64,000 nucleotides of DNA from Trichoplax adhaerens. Taxonomy: Eukaryota; Placozoa; Uniplacotomia; Trichoplacea; Trichoplacidae. The stretch lies in the NCBI RefSeq assembly GCF_000150275.1, contig NW_002060943.1, positions 8,192,066 through 8,256,065 of the forward strand. Direction: 5' to 3'. Positions 27,001 through 39,900 of this stretch are shown piece by piece; the first letter of the stretch is position 1; every line of letters begins with the position of its first letter. A program made the translations under genes and the position numbers. A model generated the notes under the pieces. The model made no database searches, was not told where the DNA came from, and was given only the letters and a program-made list of their open reading frames with translations.

Positions 27001-30000
27001 TTCTCTATCGCCTGACATCAGATTTAGCTGAAGCCCTTCAAGGTAACATTAGCATAGTAATTTGCACGGTTTTAGATTTTATGGTAAAAGTTATGATGTA
27101 TGTTGCAGATTCATCCAATTGTTGGAAGCATTACTTCTTGGTTTACGAATTTTCTCCACAGTGTTTGACTCTACTTTACGGCCCCAAGTCTAAATATATT
27201 GTAAATAGAGTTTATATTTACCCGTGAAGTTTATATAGATTTGAGTTTGTATTTCGTTACTTACTACTGCATTTGTATTATTCTTGTAACTGTGTTAGGT
27301 GAGAATCAGCTGGTGTGATAAAATGTTTAAACTGCGGTTTAGTTCTATATCGAATGCGAATGCGAATTTCGGTGAAAATCCACATAATTTGATACTTGAC
27401 CATCTTCAACATAAGCTAAATAATAGCAAGGATATTGTAAAATTACTAGAGGTATTGTGGTATTGGAAATGTAATTACTACCTAGAATATACTGCAAATA
27501 TTCGTGCCCATATTCATAATCTTTCTTCTGGTGTAATAGATTTTGCATGGCACTTTCACTCCTCTTAAAGCTTTGCTCAACGTATCCAAGCCTAGATTTT
27601 CGTCAGGGATAAATCCTGTAATTGCAGTATATAAATCATTAATGAGATTCCTCTTTTATACATGTGGATATTGCATATATGCTTAAACATCATAATTTTT
27701 ATCCATGCGTATTCGTTATACAAGTTAATACTTGATTCTTTGCATTGCTTATAACATTTAGAAACTTTCAACAGCGGCTTTGGCTTTTACAGTCTTACCG
27801 TTATCTTGTGATCATCTGCGAATTCAGTTTCGCCATTTCTTTATAATGGATGTACATTTAAAGAATTCAAACTCTGTTATTATTCATGGTTAGTAAAATA
27901 TGATGCTAGGTTATTATACTTTGAAAGTATCCTATTTCTGCGATTGTGTACAAAGTTCGTTAAATGCTTATGTTAAATTCTTGTTGTTGTAGATATGGGA
28001 AAAAATACAGAGGTAGCTGTTATTCCAGGATTTAAAGTATGAGCCAATAACTTTTTGACTTTGCTAATTGTAAATATACCCAATAAAGCAATTATGTTAT
28101 CTTGATTATAACTATTTCGATCATAGGAATTTATAACAAAATTTATCGAGACAGTTGACACCTCAATGGCTTTTACAAACGATATTTCAGAAAGTAATAT
28201 TATGGATACAGAGGATACATATCCTAATCGACCCAATTCTGCGGATAATTCTCATGCTGATGCAACCTTAGCAATTGAAGCATTAAAGGAGATGACGTCG
28301 ACTGTCGAATCTCCAACTCTACCGTTTAGTACCTCGCCATTTATAAGTGGCCATAATTCTAGTCCCCTATTCATCTTTTCCACCTCAGATTTTATACAGG
28401 CCGATAATTCGCCCAGTGGTAGACGAATTGGTGAAAATCATTCATCTCCGCAAGCTTCAGTTCCAAATCAGCTAGCTGCAATTGTTAGCGGTAATGAAAA
28501 TCAAACATTTACTGGAAATTATTTAAATAATCCTCCGACTAAGCTCCAGAAACAAGAATATTGGGCTTCATTGTCTAAAGTATCTACTTTGACGTCAGCT
28601 AGAAGTGATTCTGTTGAAATTAGTCAGGCTGCTTTTGCTAAATTACTGGAACCTGTTAGTACAGGTTAGTAGTTATTTTAATTGACTAGACTAGTTTATA
28701 GAATTAAGGTAGTAAATTTATTAGTGTCCATTATCGAATAATTTATTAAATTTAATTTTTGATTAGATGAAAGTCTGAGTGGTTGTCTGCTGTCTCCCTT
28801 TGAACGTTATCTAAGTTGCGCGTTTCTCTTGCAACAAATTAAACGCTCAGCAAAATCCTGTGATGTATCGGTTGGTATTAGTTTAAGCTGCCCCATCTGT
28901 ATAAGTTACATTAATAAGTGATCCTACGCACAGTATCTAGCTATAAGAATGATTTTTATTACTGATTTTTAGGTAGGTAACGAGACAAGTAGGATTGTAA
29001 ATTTGAGATTTTCCATGGACAATATGAGCGCAGAGGCTATGATTGATGTATCGCATCTGCCTACTTTAAGATTGGGATTGCTATCGTCTAGAGGTGAGAC
29101 TGTGAACTTTCTGCAATATTCATACTTACTGGAATGTACTAATTGTGAATATTATTATAATTGATCAAGATAATTTTATGAAAGAAGATGATGTGCGGAC
29201 TTTAGTGGAGTTTTTTAGATTGAAGGTACAGTATTATAAAATTGACTTATAAAAAAGCAGTGATAATCATTTGTGCCTTACATATACAGTATATCTAGAT
29301 TACAGTACTGTTAGAAAGACCTTCGTGAGAGCATAACTCATCGCTCTAACGTGATTATGATTACATTATTAAAGGTCGCTTCTTATCCATATAAAGCTGG
29401 CAGTCTATCATCCTTCCTAACATTAATTACAGCTCCCGTAAAAATTTTGGAAGATTGTATTAATATAATGAAATTAGAGCTAGTAAGTAACAGTCACGAT
29501 GATTGGAAATAATTAATATTGAGAAACTTTGGTACAATGATCTTATGGCTTATTTTACTGTCAAATTAGTTTCCTGATCCTAAAAGGTCTTGGAAAGTTT
29601 GTTGGTGTTTGACTATACCGCCTAATTGTCCTAAAATTGCCCCACTTGGTTTTCAGGCTGTAGCTTTAAAAGCGAAGTTATTAATTGTTGTACGTGTTAA
29701 GTATTTCGTGAATAACAAGGATGTCCCAATATCTGCATGTTTAATTTGTTGTGTTTAAAACGTTTTTAGTTACAGTTTTGGAAATATGGTGTAACACCCT
29801 TAGTTATTCCCATCGTATGTAGCGTTCAAGATGGTTCTGTGAACGTACTTGATAGTGTATATCCAGATGGCGTAGATTCTAATCTATTAAGTGCAGTCAA
29901 GTCTATCCTCAAATCTCGCAAAGATGTTTACCCATCTTCAAGGGGTATTATACTTTTATCGGCTAGATTTGTTTAAACTGGGTAATGTTTTATTAAAGTG

Positions 30001-30070
30001 TTCTTGTTTTTGTATTACAGACAGGTGTCAACTATTCGAAACTGTTCGAGAAATTTTGGCGAAATTATAA
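21025..30070 (+). CDS. MED14: Mediator complex subunit 14, 1365 aa, 38 exons
   Basis: Mediator scaffold linking head, middle and tail; nuclear, RNA polymerase II transcription. Model: join(21025..21140, 21827..21853, 22226..22331, 22468..22641, 22963..23092, 23209..23249, 23333..23420, 23569..23597, 23693..23771, 23875..23918, 24003..24091, 24195..24235, 24313..24428, 24595..24669, 24796..24838, 25042..25173, 25296..25353, 25454..25613, 25729..25918, 26005..26036, 26113..26235, 26309..26382, 26473..26590, 26681..26753, 26893..27042, 27109..27200, 27299..27451, 27540..27617, 27762..27888, 27993..28036, 28127..28664, 28767..28898, 28977..29093, 29170..29225, 29375..29482, 29570..29689, 29770..29944, 30021..30070), 4098 nt. 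It tracks human MED14 end to end: N-terminal KLSTLMDFI, LPRKGDVER, FVRLLAIVKWA, VEGEFE, GDDPALPWRLL, CLSLQLEVLHSQ; C-terminal YLSCAFLLQQI, ILEDCINIMKLEL. Exon 31 is the Ser/Pro/Asn-rich linker, shorter than in human (1454 aa). The in-frame stop near 20989 and no other ATG fix the start. The exon 32 donor is the least certain (28898 or 28874, same phase). Confidence 0.93.
23772..23874 (+). other. U12-type (minor spliceosome) intron 9 of MED14
   Basis: The donor reads GTATCCTT directly after phase-1 exon 9, and a branch-point motif TCCTTAAT lies at 23853-23860, about 15 nt before the TTTTGCAG acceptor. These match the U12-type consensus (RTATCCTTT; TTCCTTAAC) far better than the U2 type. The exons on both sides encode conserved MED14 sequence, so the intron is real. 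An internal G9 run (23806-23814) is also present. Confidence 0.85.
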
Positions 30071-30625
30071 AGTTTATTAAGAAATATTTCGTTCTTTTTT
30101 GATTATCTCGATGGCCAGATTAGCAATTAACTGAATACATGCAATTCAGGTTTTCAACATATGTTTCATACAGCGGTTGATTGATTGACTTTTTCGAATA
30201 AAGTTGTCAGCGATCAATTAATTACAACACACGCAGCGTGGTATTGCATTCAAACAATTGCAATTATATGGATTTGGAGTATTAATAGCATTAAAATATG
30301 ATCATTTAATTCAATTCCTTAATAGCGATGATCCATTACTAAAAAGTTTTGATTTCTATTATATTACATTAATGTATCAAAGAATTTTTAGTAACTATTA
30401 CTCTAACATACCGGAGAATGCACTTTTTCATGAAGATATATACAGTGATGAGAATTGATAAAATTCACGTTCAAGTAATAGTGTACAGTAAATGTAGCTG
30501 CAAGTAAACTTTCTATATCTATATCAGATTTTTATATAACAAAGCAGCAATATTTGTATTGCTACCATAGGTTTGAATAGAATTTTTCTTGCTAGTTTCT
30601 CCAATAAAATGACTCGATAATGAAG
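30071..30625. other. Convergent 3' intergenic region; exon-like open stretch at 30233-30458
   Basis: Between the MED14 stop and the UVRAG stop. A 75-codon open stretch on + follows an acceptor-like CACACGCAG at 30232 and begins RGIAFKQLQLYGFGV, ending in HEDIYSDEN and a stop. It has no ATG near its start and no upstream partner exon, and its Tyr/Phe/Leu bias is what AT-rich DNA produces. It could be 3' UTR of MED14 or an alternative exon. I do not call it a gene. Confidence 0.35.
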
Positions 30626-33600
30626 CTAATGGGCGATTTCACGGCTTTCATCGAATACATTAGTTTCGTTTATAATTTGATGTTTGTCATTATCAGATTC
30701 TAATACTTCAACGGCATTAGAAGCGTTTTCTGCATCTTCGAGTAACTTTGTGATATCTTGCGATGAATCATCATCGAATAATCCTAGGTCAAGATTTATA
30801 TCAGACGATAAATATTTCGGCGTACGATTTTTACGTCGAAGGGTAACATTTTCGGCAGCTATCTTTCGTATTTCATCAAATGGATTATCATCGCTGATAT
30901 CAGATATTGGAAGACTATTAACTGAATCGAATTGCTTAATATTACTATTGATTAAATCGTTATCAATGGCCGGTTCTTCACTGATGCACTGTAAATCATC
31001 AACATCAAATAGTCCATTTGCTGATGTATTTTCATTATCGTAATCTCCATTTTCTGTAGTTCCATTATCAGAATATTTTATATCGTAGCTATCAGCATTT
31101 GTTGGCTCTCTAGAGTTTGTCTTTTCTTCTGCTAGCATGTCATTGGAAGTAGATGATTTATCTTGTACACCTTCGTCCTCATTACCAGAATTCTGTGTTG
31201 TTGAATTTATGGATAAATTGCTAAAGTTGGGAGCTTCAGATGAAATTAAACCTGGAATGTTGCTCACGTCTCTACGGAAATGTTTCACAAAGTTGTAATT
31301 AGACTAGCTTCTATTATAAAGCCACATTATGCTATCATTATCCGTCCTAAGAATTGGGCATTCTGCATTAGGACTGACGACAACAACACTAATTGATGCT
31401 AAGGCATCTCATAAACTTACCTGACAATTAAAACACCTAATTCAGTTTCTAGCAAATTTTTTAGATTAGCTAAAGATTGACGAGGATCCACCGTAGCTAG
31501 ATGGCAATAGAAACGAATCTAAAATGTATATATAAACAGTGCATTAGAAACAGAATAAAGTAGATGAGCAATCTAGCATAGTTTGCTATGGCAATACGAA
31601 ATTGATACGAATGCTAAGTACCTGGGCAATGTTCATATTTAGGAGGTACATAGCATATTTAAAACTAAAACTGTCTTTATTTTTCCTGCAGTGAAGAGGA
31701 AAGCTAGAGGCAGAAAAAGTAAAAAAATTACTTATTACTATGCACTAAACGGAAATACGTTGAACGCAGTATAAATCCAAATATTATATTATTCATACAC
31801 TTTCTCCTTTTGTAATTGGCTATTGATATAATCAGCGATTGTTGACTTGGAGCCATAGTAGATCATTTGATAGCGCAGAGGTAAGTCGAGTAGCTGAGAT
31901 AAGATGATTAACATGTGGCATGTATAGCCTAGACTGACTGATAGCATGTTGTCGTTGCAAGCTAATGTCGAACGATTAGAATTTATTCAATCCCTGATAG
32001 GAATATTGTTAGATAACATTCATTGATAGAATTAAGATAATTACCGATTGATTTACCATTACCAGCAATAGGAAGTTTTGCCCCACAGATACTGTGTTCA
32101 CCAGGAGCGTCCTAAGAGGAAGAGATTTCATTATAATACTAAATAGTTGAAGTGACCGCACCTTACAACATCAATTTTTCTAATATTAATGTCAATATCG
32201 ATATCTAAATAAAACATTTTATATCATACCTCACAGATAGGATAAATGAAAGATAAATCGGAAGCAAGTTGCCTCCTCCGTTTAAGTAAACTATTTTCAA
32301 GTTTACTTAAAAAATCTTCTCTTTCAAGATGAAGTTTTTGCCTTTTCAAAAGTTCCGATTTAAGTTTATTATAATTTTGTTTGCTGTTTTCGAAATGGGC
32401 AACTGCAAAATTTTTAATGAGCCACATTTTAGTATTGTTATGATTGATCATTTGCAACAACTACAAGAAACTTGTATTGAAATGATTTCGATAAGAACAA
32501 CATAAGTGGTAGATAGTAGTATCTATTATAATGGTAACCTCTATTTCTTAATTCCTTCGTAGTCCTTTCGTTAATATCTTGTTCTATAGATTTAAATTAA
32601 TTAAAAATTATATTTAACAAGCTTTCAATAAAGGTGAACTTACATAAGTAAATTTAACATATTTTTCATATCAAGATTGTTTAACAGGATAGTACCTAGT
32701 TTATTTTCCTCTAGTTGATTTTTCAATTCATCCTGCAGCAGAGATTTTCGAAATTTCACGGCTTCTATCTGACTTAGCTAATTGGGTAAAGCGTTGAAAG
32801 TGCAATTTAAACAAGATCAGAGAAAAGAAATTAAAGCTACATTAGTATCGTTTTTTCATCATATAATACTTACAATATCTGTTTTATATTTCTTTTTAGC
32901 CATTAAGTCATGTATTGTATCCTGTAACTTTTTTATTTTATCTTTCGTTTGAAGAATTGCCTTGCAAGACGTCCGAATCCTTTGATAGTATCATATAAAA
33001 AAAATATTAAAGAAAAAGAATTGAGTTAAATAGTTCAATTTTTTGATTTCAAATGAGCTAAAGAACAAGGTACTAACCGATCTAAACAAGCTGCTGTGTA
33101 GGATGTGCGAACCTAAAATTTAAATATGATAAATATGGAACCTTTATCAATTGTGAAATTACATACACATAAGAGTATTAAGGACAACACTAGTCATTGT
33201 TATGTAATTTTATAAATCGAACGTTTTATTAACTTATGGCATAAGCCTTTAATCTAGGTTATGTCTAAGTTGAACAAAACTATGTTACCAAATTTTTTTC
33301 CACTGTAATGAAAATAGGCTCCCTAAGATTGATCCCTTGTAATCCACTACAATCCTTATTTAACAATAGCACAAGAATACGTTATTACAATTTATAATCT
33401 CACTCAGATGTAATATATTAGTTAATCGAATGGTTTATACCTTAACTCGAGTGAAATTGTAAAATATTATCATATATGTAGTGTAAATATGTCGCATATG
33501 GCTTGCGACATTTATGTAAAAATATATTTTACGTGTCGACCGTATCTTTCTTAGATTAAATTCTTACTTGCGTCGCTGGTGCTGTATAGTAACCCTCTAA

Positions 33601-35943
33601 CATTCCAAAGATAACAGAATTCTGTTCGTACGGTTTTCCATCTTTATGGAGCTAAATTAATAGAGATAAATAAAGGAACATCTAAAGACTTTGCCTAGTA
33701 ATGTAAACCTGAGGTACGATAGGCTACATAACACCATCACATTAAAATTCGATATCATTTCTTCATTAATTGTATCCTTATTCGTTGGCATACATGCACG
33801 TATGCATTTGCTCTACAATAGAGAAATTTTTGCGACGTGTAATCTTTAATACTTACATGTTCTCCAATATATATTAGTCCCTTTAAATCGACGATCCATT
33901 CTATAAGTAGATAGCGCGTATCGACAATTTCGGCCCAAATACGAACAATTAAATCTTGATTTTATAGCCATTTAGTTAAGGTGAATACGATTTATAATGT
34001 AATGCCATATATTGTATAAATTGCTATTAAGTCTATGTTGTCTAGAAAAATCAAGCCTGATCTATCACACAAAGTCTGGACAAGTTTGATACTACTGCAT
34101 GACTTAGGTGTAAATGCTACTTTCTCGTAATCTATTACAGTACGTAAATAACATTGCGAGTATTGGCTGAAATTTCTGTCGTATTGATAGCTTCTTAATA
34201 CGGTTGATAACTGTACTGTAATCCTTGTTAAAAGTAATGATTATGTTTCAATTTACACACTGATAAAAAGCTTCATAAAACGATTTATGACTCGCATGTC
34301 AGTTATCGTAGTATTTACAGTATGTACTGTAATACGTGAAAAATCATTGGTGTATGCTACAATAAAGTCTAGAGAATGATTCCCTGCAGAAGAATTATGA
34401 TCATTGAGAAGCAATATCATGTACGAGCCTTATGTATAATGTCATTTAATCAGTATCAAAGTAGCATGGATTAAATTGATAACGTGGCATAATTTGGAAG
34501 TGGGATACGTGTCGATGAAGTCTGAACATATGATGGAAAATGGCTAGGCTCAAATCCACGCCATGTTGGATTCTTGGAGAATAAAATTGCGATCAATAGT
34601 TTTAATAATAATAATTAATAGTAATTAATACTAGTAATAATAGCGGAAGACAGTGAAAAATTAGGGTATTGTTAGTCGAAATGCAGGGAATACAAACCAG
34701 TGCTAATAGTTTTTCACTGCGGTAGAACTCTATTGGAATAAGCAACAAAATAAGAGTTTTCAGCAATCAGAACAAATGAAGAGAATGTAAACAATAATTA
34801 ATTTTACTTTAATGATATTTCGTTTATAGCAGCATGATCTCTATCTCCCTGATTATAATTATTGAATACAATTGTTGAAGCTATGTAGTTGATCAATTGA
34901 GACTTACCAAGTTGCTGACTATCGCTATGATGTAAGGTAAAGTAGGTATAGAATAACGCATCTCCATTGACATGAGCAAGAGCATCTTGTAATTTATCTG
35001 GTGTTGAAAGATTCCTAGCCGAAATATTGCGTAGATGTCGGATACGTCGCTTATAAAAATGGAGTAGAAATAACTATTAGTGTTGTGATGTGCGATAAAC
35101 ATCAACATTGGATGATGTTAATATTGTATGGCAGTGTTTTACAAGCAAGAAGGAGATTGGATCTCATGGAAATGAATCGCCATCTTCTCATCAAAGTCTG
35201 CTCTAATATATTGTGTTGTATGAAAGCAAGCGCTAATGCCGTATGGAACAGTACTGAATCCTTGAAGTCGGTATCGTGTACTGACTGACCAGTAACGTAT
35301 TATATATATATATATCAACATGTCTGACATAACTACAATACGCACCATTAATAACACGTTGAATACACATCTCTGACTTTCTACAATGTCATTTTCCAGT
35401 CATTGGACAATATAAGACGCAAACTGATTTAAATAGGATTGCAAAATGAAGTGTAGAGTCTATCTAAGGCATTGAACTGGATTCACGATTTATGGTGCAT
35501 ATTTTCGACTGCTTTCATTTCATGTACTGTATTTTTAAGACGAGTCCATCACGTCATGGCATAATTTTTTCATGTTTGTGCACCGCTGTATGGCAGTTTT
35601 GGCTGTTATCTACAGTACACTCTCTCTGCTTTTAGGCTACCGTTATCCATACTATTTTTATGCAATCAATTGGTTGACTATCGACAGACAAGTTAATTTT
35701 CAATGCTATTCTTTCTCGAACCTGACTGTCCATACTGCAGGCAGTGAAATACAGTAAATACAAAAAATGAAGTGGTGGTCGAAATGAGTCCATCCTCTAC
35801 TACCAAGAAATCATTTTTACTAACCAAAATTGATCCTTTTATTAGCTGTACTATAGCATGCTGTTATAGGTGGAGCTAAATACCTGTTGACTAGCCACAT
35901 GGACGTGCCGAATTCGTCGTAAATGATATTTATAGGAAGACAT
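30626..35943 (-). CDS. UVRAG: UV radiation resistance-associated protein (Vps38 homologue), 652 aa, 16 exons
   Basis: Subunit of PI3K complex II (with VPS34, VPS15, Beclin-1) acting in autophagosome maturation and endosomal traffic. Model: complement(join(30626..31271, 31421..31518, 31622..31685, 31799..31961, 32045..32111, 32230..32402, 32539..32583, 32696..32777, 32874..32979, 33078..33112, 33568..33651, 33857..33954, 34509..34572, 34698..34729, 34908..35049, 35884..35943)), 1959 nt. C2-like region at about residues 20-160: RRIRHLRNISARN, EFYRSE, NPTWRGFEP, IVRIWAE, FGMLEGYY. Coiled coil at about 165-295. Conserved C-terminal block at 296-440: DLSFIYPI, ICGAKLP, GYTCHMLIILSQLLDLPLRY, YAMYLLNMNIAQ, DPRQSLANLKNLLE. 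An acidic Asn/Ser-rich tail follows. The first exon (MSSYKYHLRRIRHVHVASQQ) was placed by its phase-0 join to RRIRHLRN; an in-frame ATG at 36060 lies in repeat sequence and is less likely. The segment human UVRAG has before VRNSY is missing, so one small exon between 33112 and 33568 may have been overlooked. Confidence 0.9.
33955..34508 (-). other. Possible second U12-type intron, in UVRAG
   Basis: On the minus strand the donor reads GTATCCCAC and a CCTTAAC branch-like motif lies about 20 nt before the acceptor ATCAAG. The donor departs from the U12 consensus after GTATCC, so this is a weaker case than the MED14 intron. Both flanking exons are certain (SSTH and LIVRIWAE join in phase). Confidence 0.5.
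35050..35883 (-). other. UVRAG intron 1, no exon recognised inside
   Basis: 834 nt between the first coding exon and RRIRHLRN. It contains a (TA)n tract at about 35301-35314 and short open frames on both strands that do not join in phase to UVRAG. A tempting ATG exon near 35180 on the minus strand ends only at phase-1 or phase-2 donors and was not used. Confidence 0.5.
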
Positions 35944-36935
35944 TGGATAAAATGGAGATTTTCTGATTGGATGAAGAAGGTTTGTGGAAAGTATGTACAG
36001 CCACAGCTTGCCAATGCCAACTGACTGACGTGATTTACAGTACTGTACCGGACAGTACATTTTGAAATGTCACCCCAATTTTATATCTATTGTACTGTAG
36101 CGAGCCACTTAGTATACAAAGTCCTTTGAACTGCCAGAGTAAATACCGGACTAGGGTGACACTTAAATTGGAGAGACTTTAAAGAGTCTCTACAGTACAG
36201 TACTGTAGCGCATAGTGAGACAGTTTACAGAGGAGGCAAGCGTGACGGACTGACTGACGCTCCCGATTTAGCTAGCGCAGACTCACCATTCAAGTCAAAG
36301 AGGGGGGTCAAGGGACTACTATGGTTCAAGTGTGCTAGAGTGTCACTATCAAATAGTCCTTGCTAAGATCATCGTGGTAGAGGTAATTCCTTTTAATGGA
36401 GCAGACAAGAGCCAAGAGTTTTGTACACTACATAAAACATAAACGAACTGGATTCCCCAGGAGTACGAAAAGGAAATTAAGAAGTGTAGTCTCTGCCGTT
36501 TAGTGGTCAAAATCAATACACAAATAATCAGTTTGCTGGTCATTTAGAAACGCATCACTACACTTTCTACCGGTGTCCTGTGCAGTGTGCAGTCTTTACG
36601 TCGCATCATACTGTACAGTGTACAATATTTTATACTGTAGACTACAGTACAGCACTGTACTGTACTGTACTGTACTGTACACTTTTAAAGGTCTGTTGGA
36701 TCAATGCTCTACTGTAGTCCCTTGGTACAGTACTGTACAGTTGACTATTGAGTAATGTACTTCCGTACTGTACTTCCGTACTCTATCTCCACAATATCGA
36801 CACTACAGTACAGTCAAATGTACTAGTGCAGCGCTGGATCAAACCAGCCAAACTCTCACATAAAAGCAGACCAATGACTTGGCTAAAGTAGTGCCTTCAT
36901 ACTTGAATCACAACGTGGCACCTTGTCAAAGAAAA
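35944..36935. promoter_or_regulatory. Divergent UVRAG/UGGT intergenic region with TACTGTACAGTA word clusters
   Basis: About 1 kb between the UVRAG and UGGT start codons. It is dense in palindromic words: TACAGTACTGTACCGG at about 36040, ACAGTACAGTACTGTAG at 36194, a run of TGTAC repeats at 36654-36682, and GTACAGTACTGTACAG at 36725. The hairpin-like AGAGACT-TTAAAG-AGTCTCT sits at about 36174. Compared with the 20.4-kb element there is no long arm pair. Both promoters must lie here; no core element could be assigned. Confidence 0.5.
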
Positions 36936-39900
36936 ATGGTGAGTGTTGTCTTGAGAACTTTTCTAATTTTAAACTAGTATTCTACCTGGTAGTTTAGGAG
37001 TTTCCCTTTCAACCCCAGTGAAAAAATTTTCATCAATCGAATAGCAACAATGTAAATGACTTTAAATTGTGAATATGCATAAGAGTCTACAGCAGTTATT
37101 GCTAGTCATCAAAGCGGCTAGTTTCGAAATGAATGATTGAAAAACTTTCTTGGAGGTAATGTCAGCATTGAAGTACATGAAACACACTGGTTACACTAGT
37201 CTACATTGCGGATGCATTTTATAGGACAGCAATTACTCCAAGTATGCTCAATTTTCCTCTTTCCTAGATAGAACATGTTGGAAAAGTTGCTTGCATTCAA
37301 GAAAGACTACTGTATTGTAGATGAGGTTTACATTAATTCAATGTACCAAATATAATTCTCACTCAAAACACTGGTGGATGGTGCACAACAATTTCAATGA
37401 CAATAATGAGTACGTTATATATGCGTATATACTGTACTGTACTGTATATAAAAAATGATATAAAATTTCCATCGGAATGAATTTGTACAGAGAGAGGGAA
37501 AATCTCCAATACTTATTGATAGTTCGAAATTTTAAAAAATTTAGTATGCGCGTACTCTACTGGCTGCTCTGCCTTTCTTTCTTCAGTAGACTCGAATATA
37601 TACAGTACTGTACATTATTGAAAATACGCATTAACAGTGACGATCTTAGGAACTGCTATACGGGCTTCATTCTTATCGGTGTAGATATTATTCTGATAAA
37701 GTAGCAATGAATCGATGTGAAAGCCCAAGTGTTATATAGATGTAATCGATATTGTCTCAGAATGTGTAAACATCGTGCAATATTTGAAGCATTGAAACGC
37801 GGTACATACAATTCATAAAGTAGATGATGTACAAAGTCTATATAGTCTGCTAGATCAGATAAGATTGCTACATAGAAGTATGATCCTGCGCTTCTTTTAT
37901 CAACTTGCGGCTACGTTTCACCCATATTTTTCATGTCTTGTGATGATCTTGATTATACTTTTTGTAATACGAGGACCAATTTGATTATCTATACAGTAGT
38001 ACCAAATCTTGATTAATCTAATTTACCTCTACAACAATTGTGTTATAAATAATAATTTAAAAACTACTGTTTTAATTTCCTTTTTAGGCTTCAAAAGGTT
38101 ATGATCGATTCTTATCGTTTTTACTATGCTCATTATTGATCCTGCCCATTTCATCATTTGACGATAACGTTAAGTCAGTTAATGTAGCATTAGTATCGAA
38201 ATGGCCGTCGACGCCGTTGCTCTTGGAAGTCAGGTAATGCAATACATCTTTACATATACTGTATCTTGTCATTATCATCTAAATTTCTACTCGATTACAT
38301 TATATATATGCTTGACGTACGTATGTCATGGTATCGTATTTTATTGGTCTATCATGAAATAGAATTTCAAAAGATTATTGACGTAAATCTTATACGCGTA
38401 CAGTAGTTACATTTTGAAATAGATTTACATATCCTTGACGCTTACAGTATATCATTACTAGAACTTTAGTAGCATCAGCTATATAAATTACAACAAAGTG
38501 TACTTGTACATGGTGAAAGCTACTTTCTATCTATTAGTATATAAAATTTCTTTCCGGAATATTTTTTAAAATCATGCTGCTTGCTGAAGCGCATTTTCAC
38601 CATGGATGCCTAATCAGTTGCCATTGTTAACTTTTTATATAATCTCACAATAAAATTGTAGCGAATTTATGTCCAAGCAAGGTGGTCAAACATTCTGGTC
38701 GTTTGTTAATTCCATCAATAAATTACCAGATAATTCATCCGATTTAGGTGAGATCAGCTTGTGAACTAATAAATGACGCAATATAGTATCTTTCTGTATT
38801 TGTTTATTTGCTATAAAACACTGCCAACACTGCTATGCAATTATGATGATATATGTGATAAAATGATTTTGTTAGTTATTTTGCGATTAGATTGATGGCA
38901 TCACCATAATTAAATAGCATGCCTACTACAAATAGCTCTCATCTTCTATATCATGCAAGGTACAATAACATACTTATCATTTGATATCATCCCTTTCAGA
39001 TACGTACAACTTTGTCATGAAAAAAGGCCAAGATTTATTACAACCCTTGACATTGGATGTTTTGAAACTTTCCTTATCATTGAGATCGTATTCACCTCGT
39101 GTTGAAATGTTTTTGCAAGTATGAGCTGCAGCACTATTATATCTTAATGTGATTAATCTTATAAAATATAGCGTTACTTGGAACGCAATAATTGTTAACA
39201 AGCAATTGAAGGATTTGTAGTTACTACAATTGACGTGTTCGTAAGTTTAAGTGCTTTGGCTGAAAATTTATTGATAGCGTATCCTAAATAATTTAGATAA
39301 GTCGATACTTCAAAGATAAACCAAAATGTGCTGCTTTTGCGCAATTAAACGGAAAGTTTATATGTACAACGAAGGAGTTGGAAGCAGAGTTAAAATCGTC
39401 AGGATTGCAGTAAGTTAATAAATTGTATGTTAGGTCTTTCCAGTTCTGTTATGGTTTAAGCAATTGATATAATCTCTTTACTATTTTAAAAATAGAATTT
39501 ACTATAGAATGAAATCAATATTAATATGGATGTATTCGTATGGTATTGTAATTATGACTAACGATTAGTATTATCGCAGTTCGGAACCGGAACTCTATAC
39601 ATTTGATCATATTTATCCAACTTCGGCGCAAGCCAGTGACCTTCCTGTCGCTATTCTGTATGGTCAACTAGGCGAAAATCATTGTAGGGAATTGCATTCG
39701 TTTCTTTACAAAAGAGCCAAGGATGGCCAAATCAAATACGTATTTAGACACTTTGTTGTGGTAAGAACTGATTACCGCTTTGCTAATTTAAGAAATATTA
39801 TGATTACTATTGACTTGACAACAACTAATAGTCAAAGTCACGCTTGTACGATATTATTTAGAATGAAGATCAAGAGAGATTATCACTATCCGGTTATGGT

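Noticed and set aside
35139-35357. Candidate UVRAG first exon MAIHFHEIQSPSC
   Set aside because: Its donor is phase 2 and cannot join the phase-0 exon at 35049; the exon at 35884-35943 fits exactly.
36349-36543. 64-codon minus-strand frame beginning MTSKLIICVL
   Set aside because: Hydrophobic chance frame in repeat-rich promoter DNA, no splice link.
39119-39296. Exon-like [14 protein letters not shown] followed by GTAAGT in UGGT
   Set aside because: No in-phase acceptor; skipping it joins MFLQ to the conserved KCAAF...GKF exon in phase 0.
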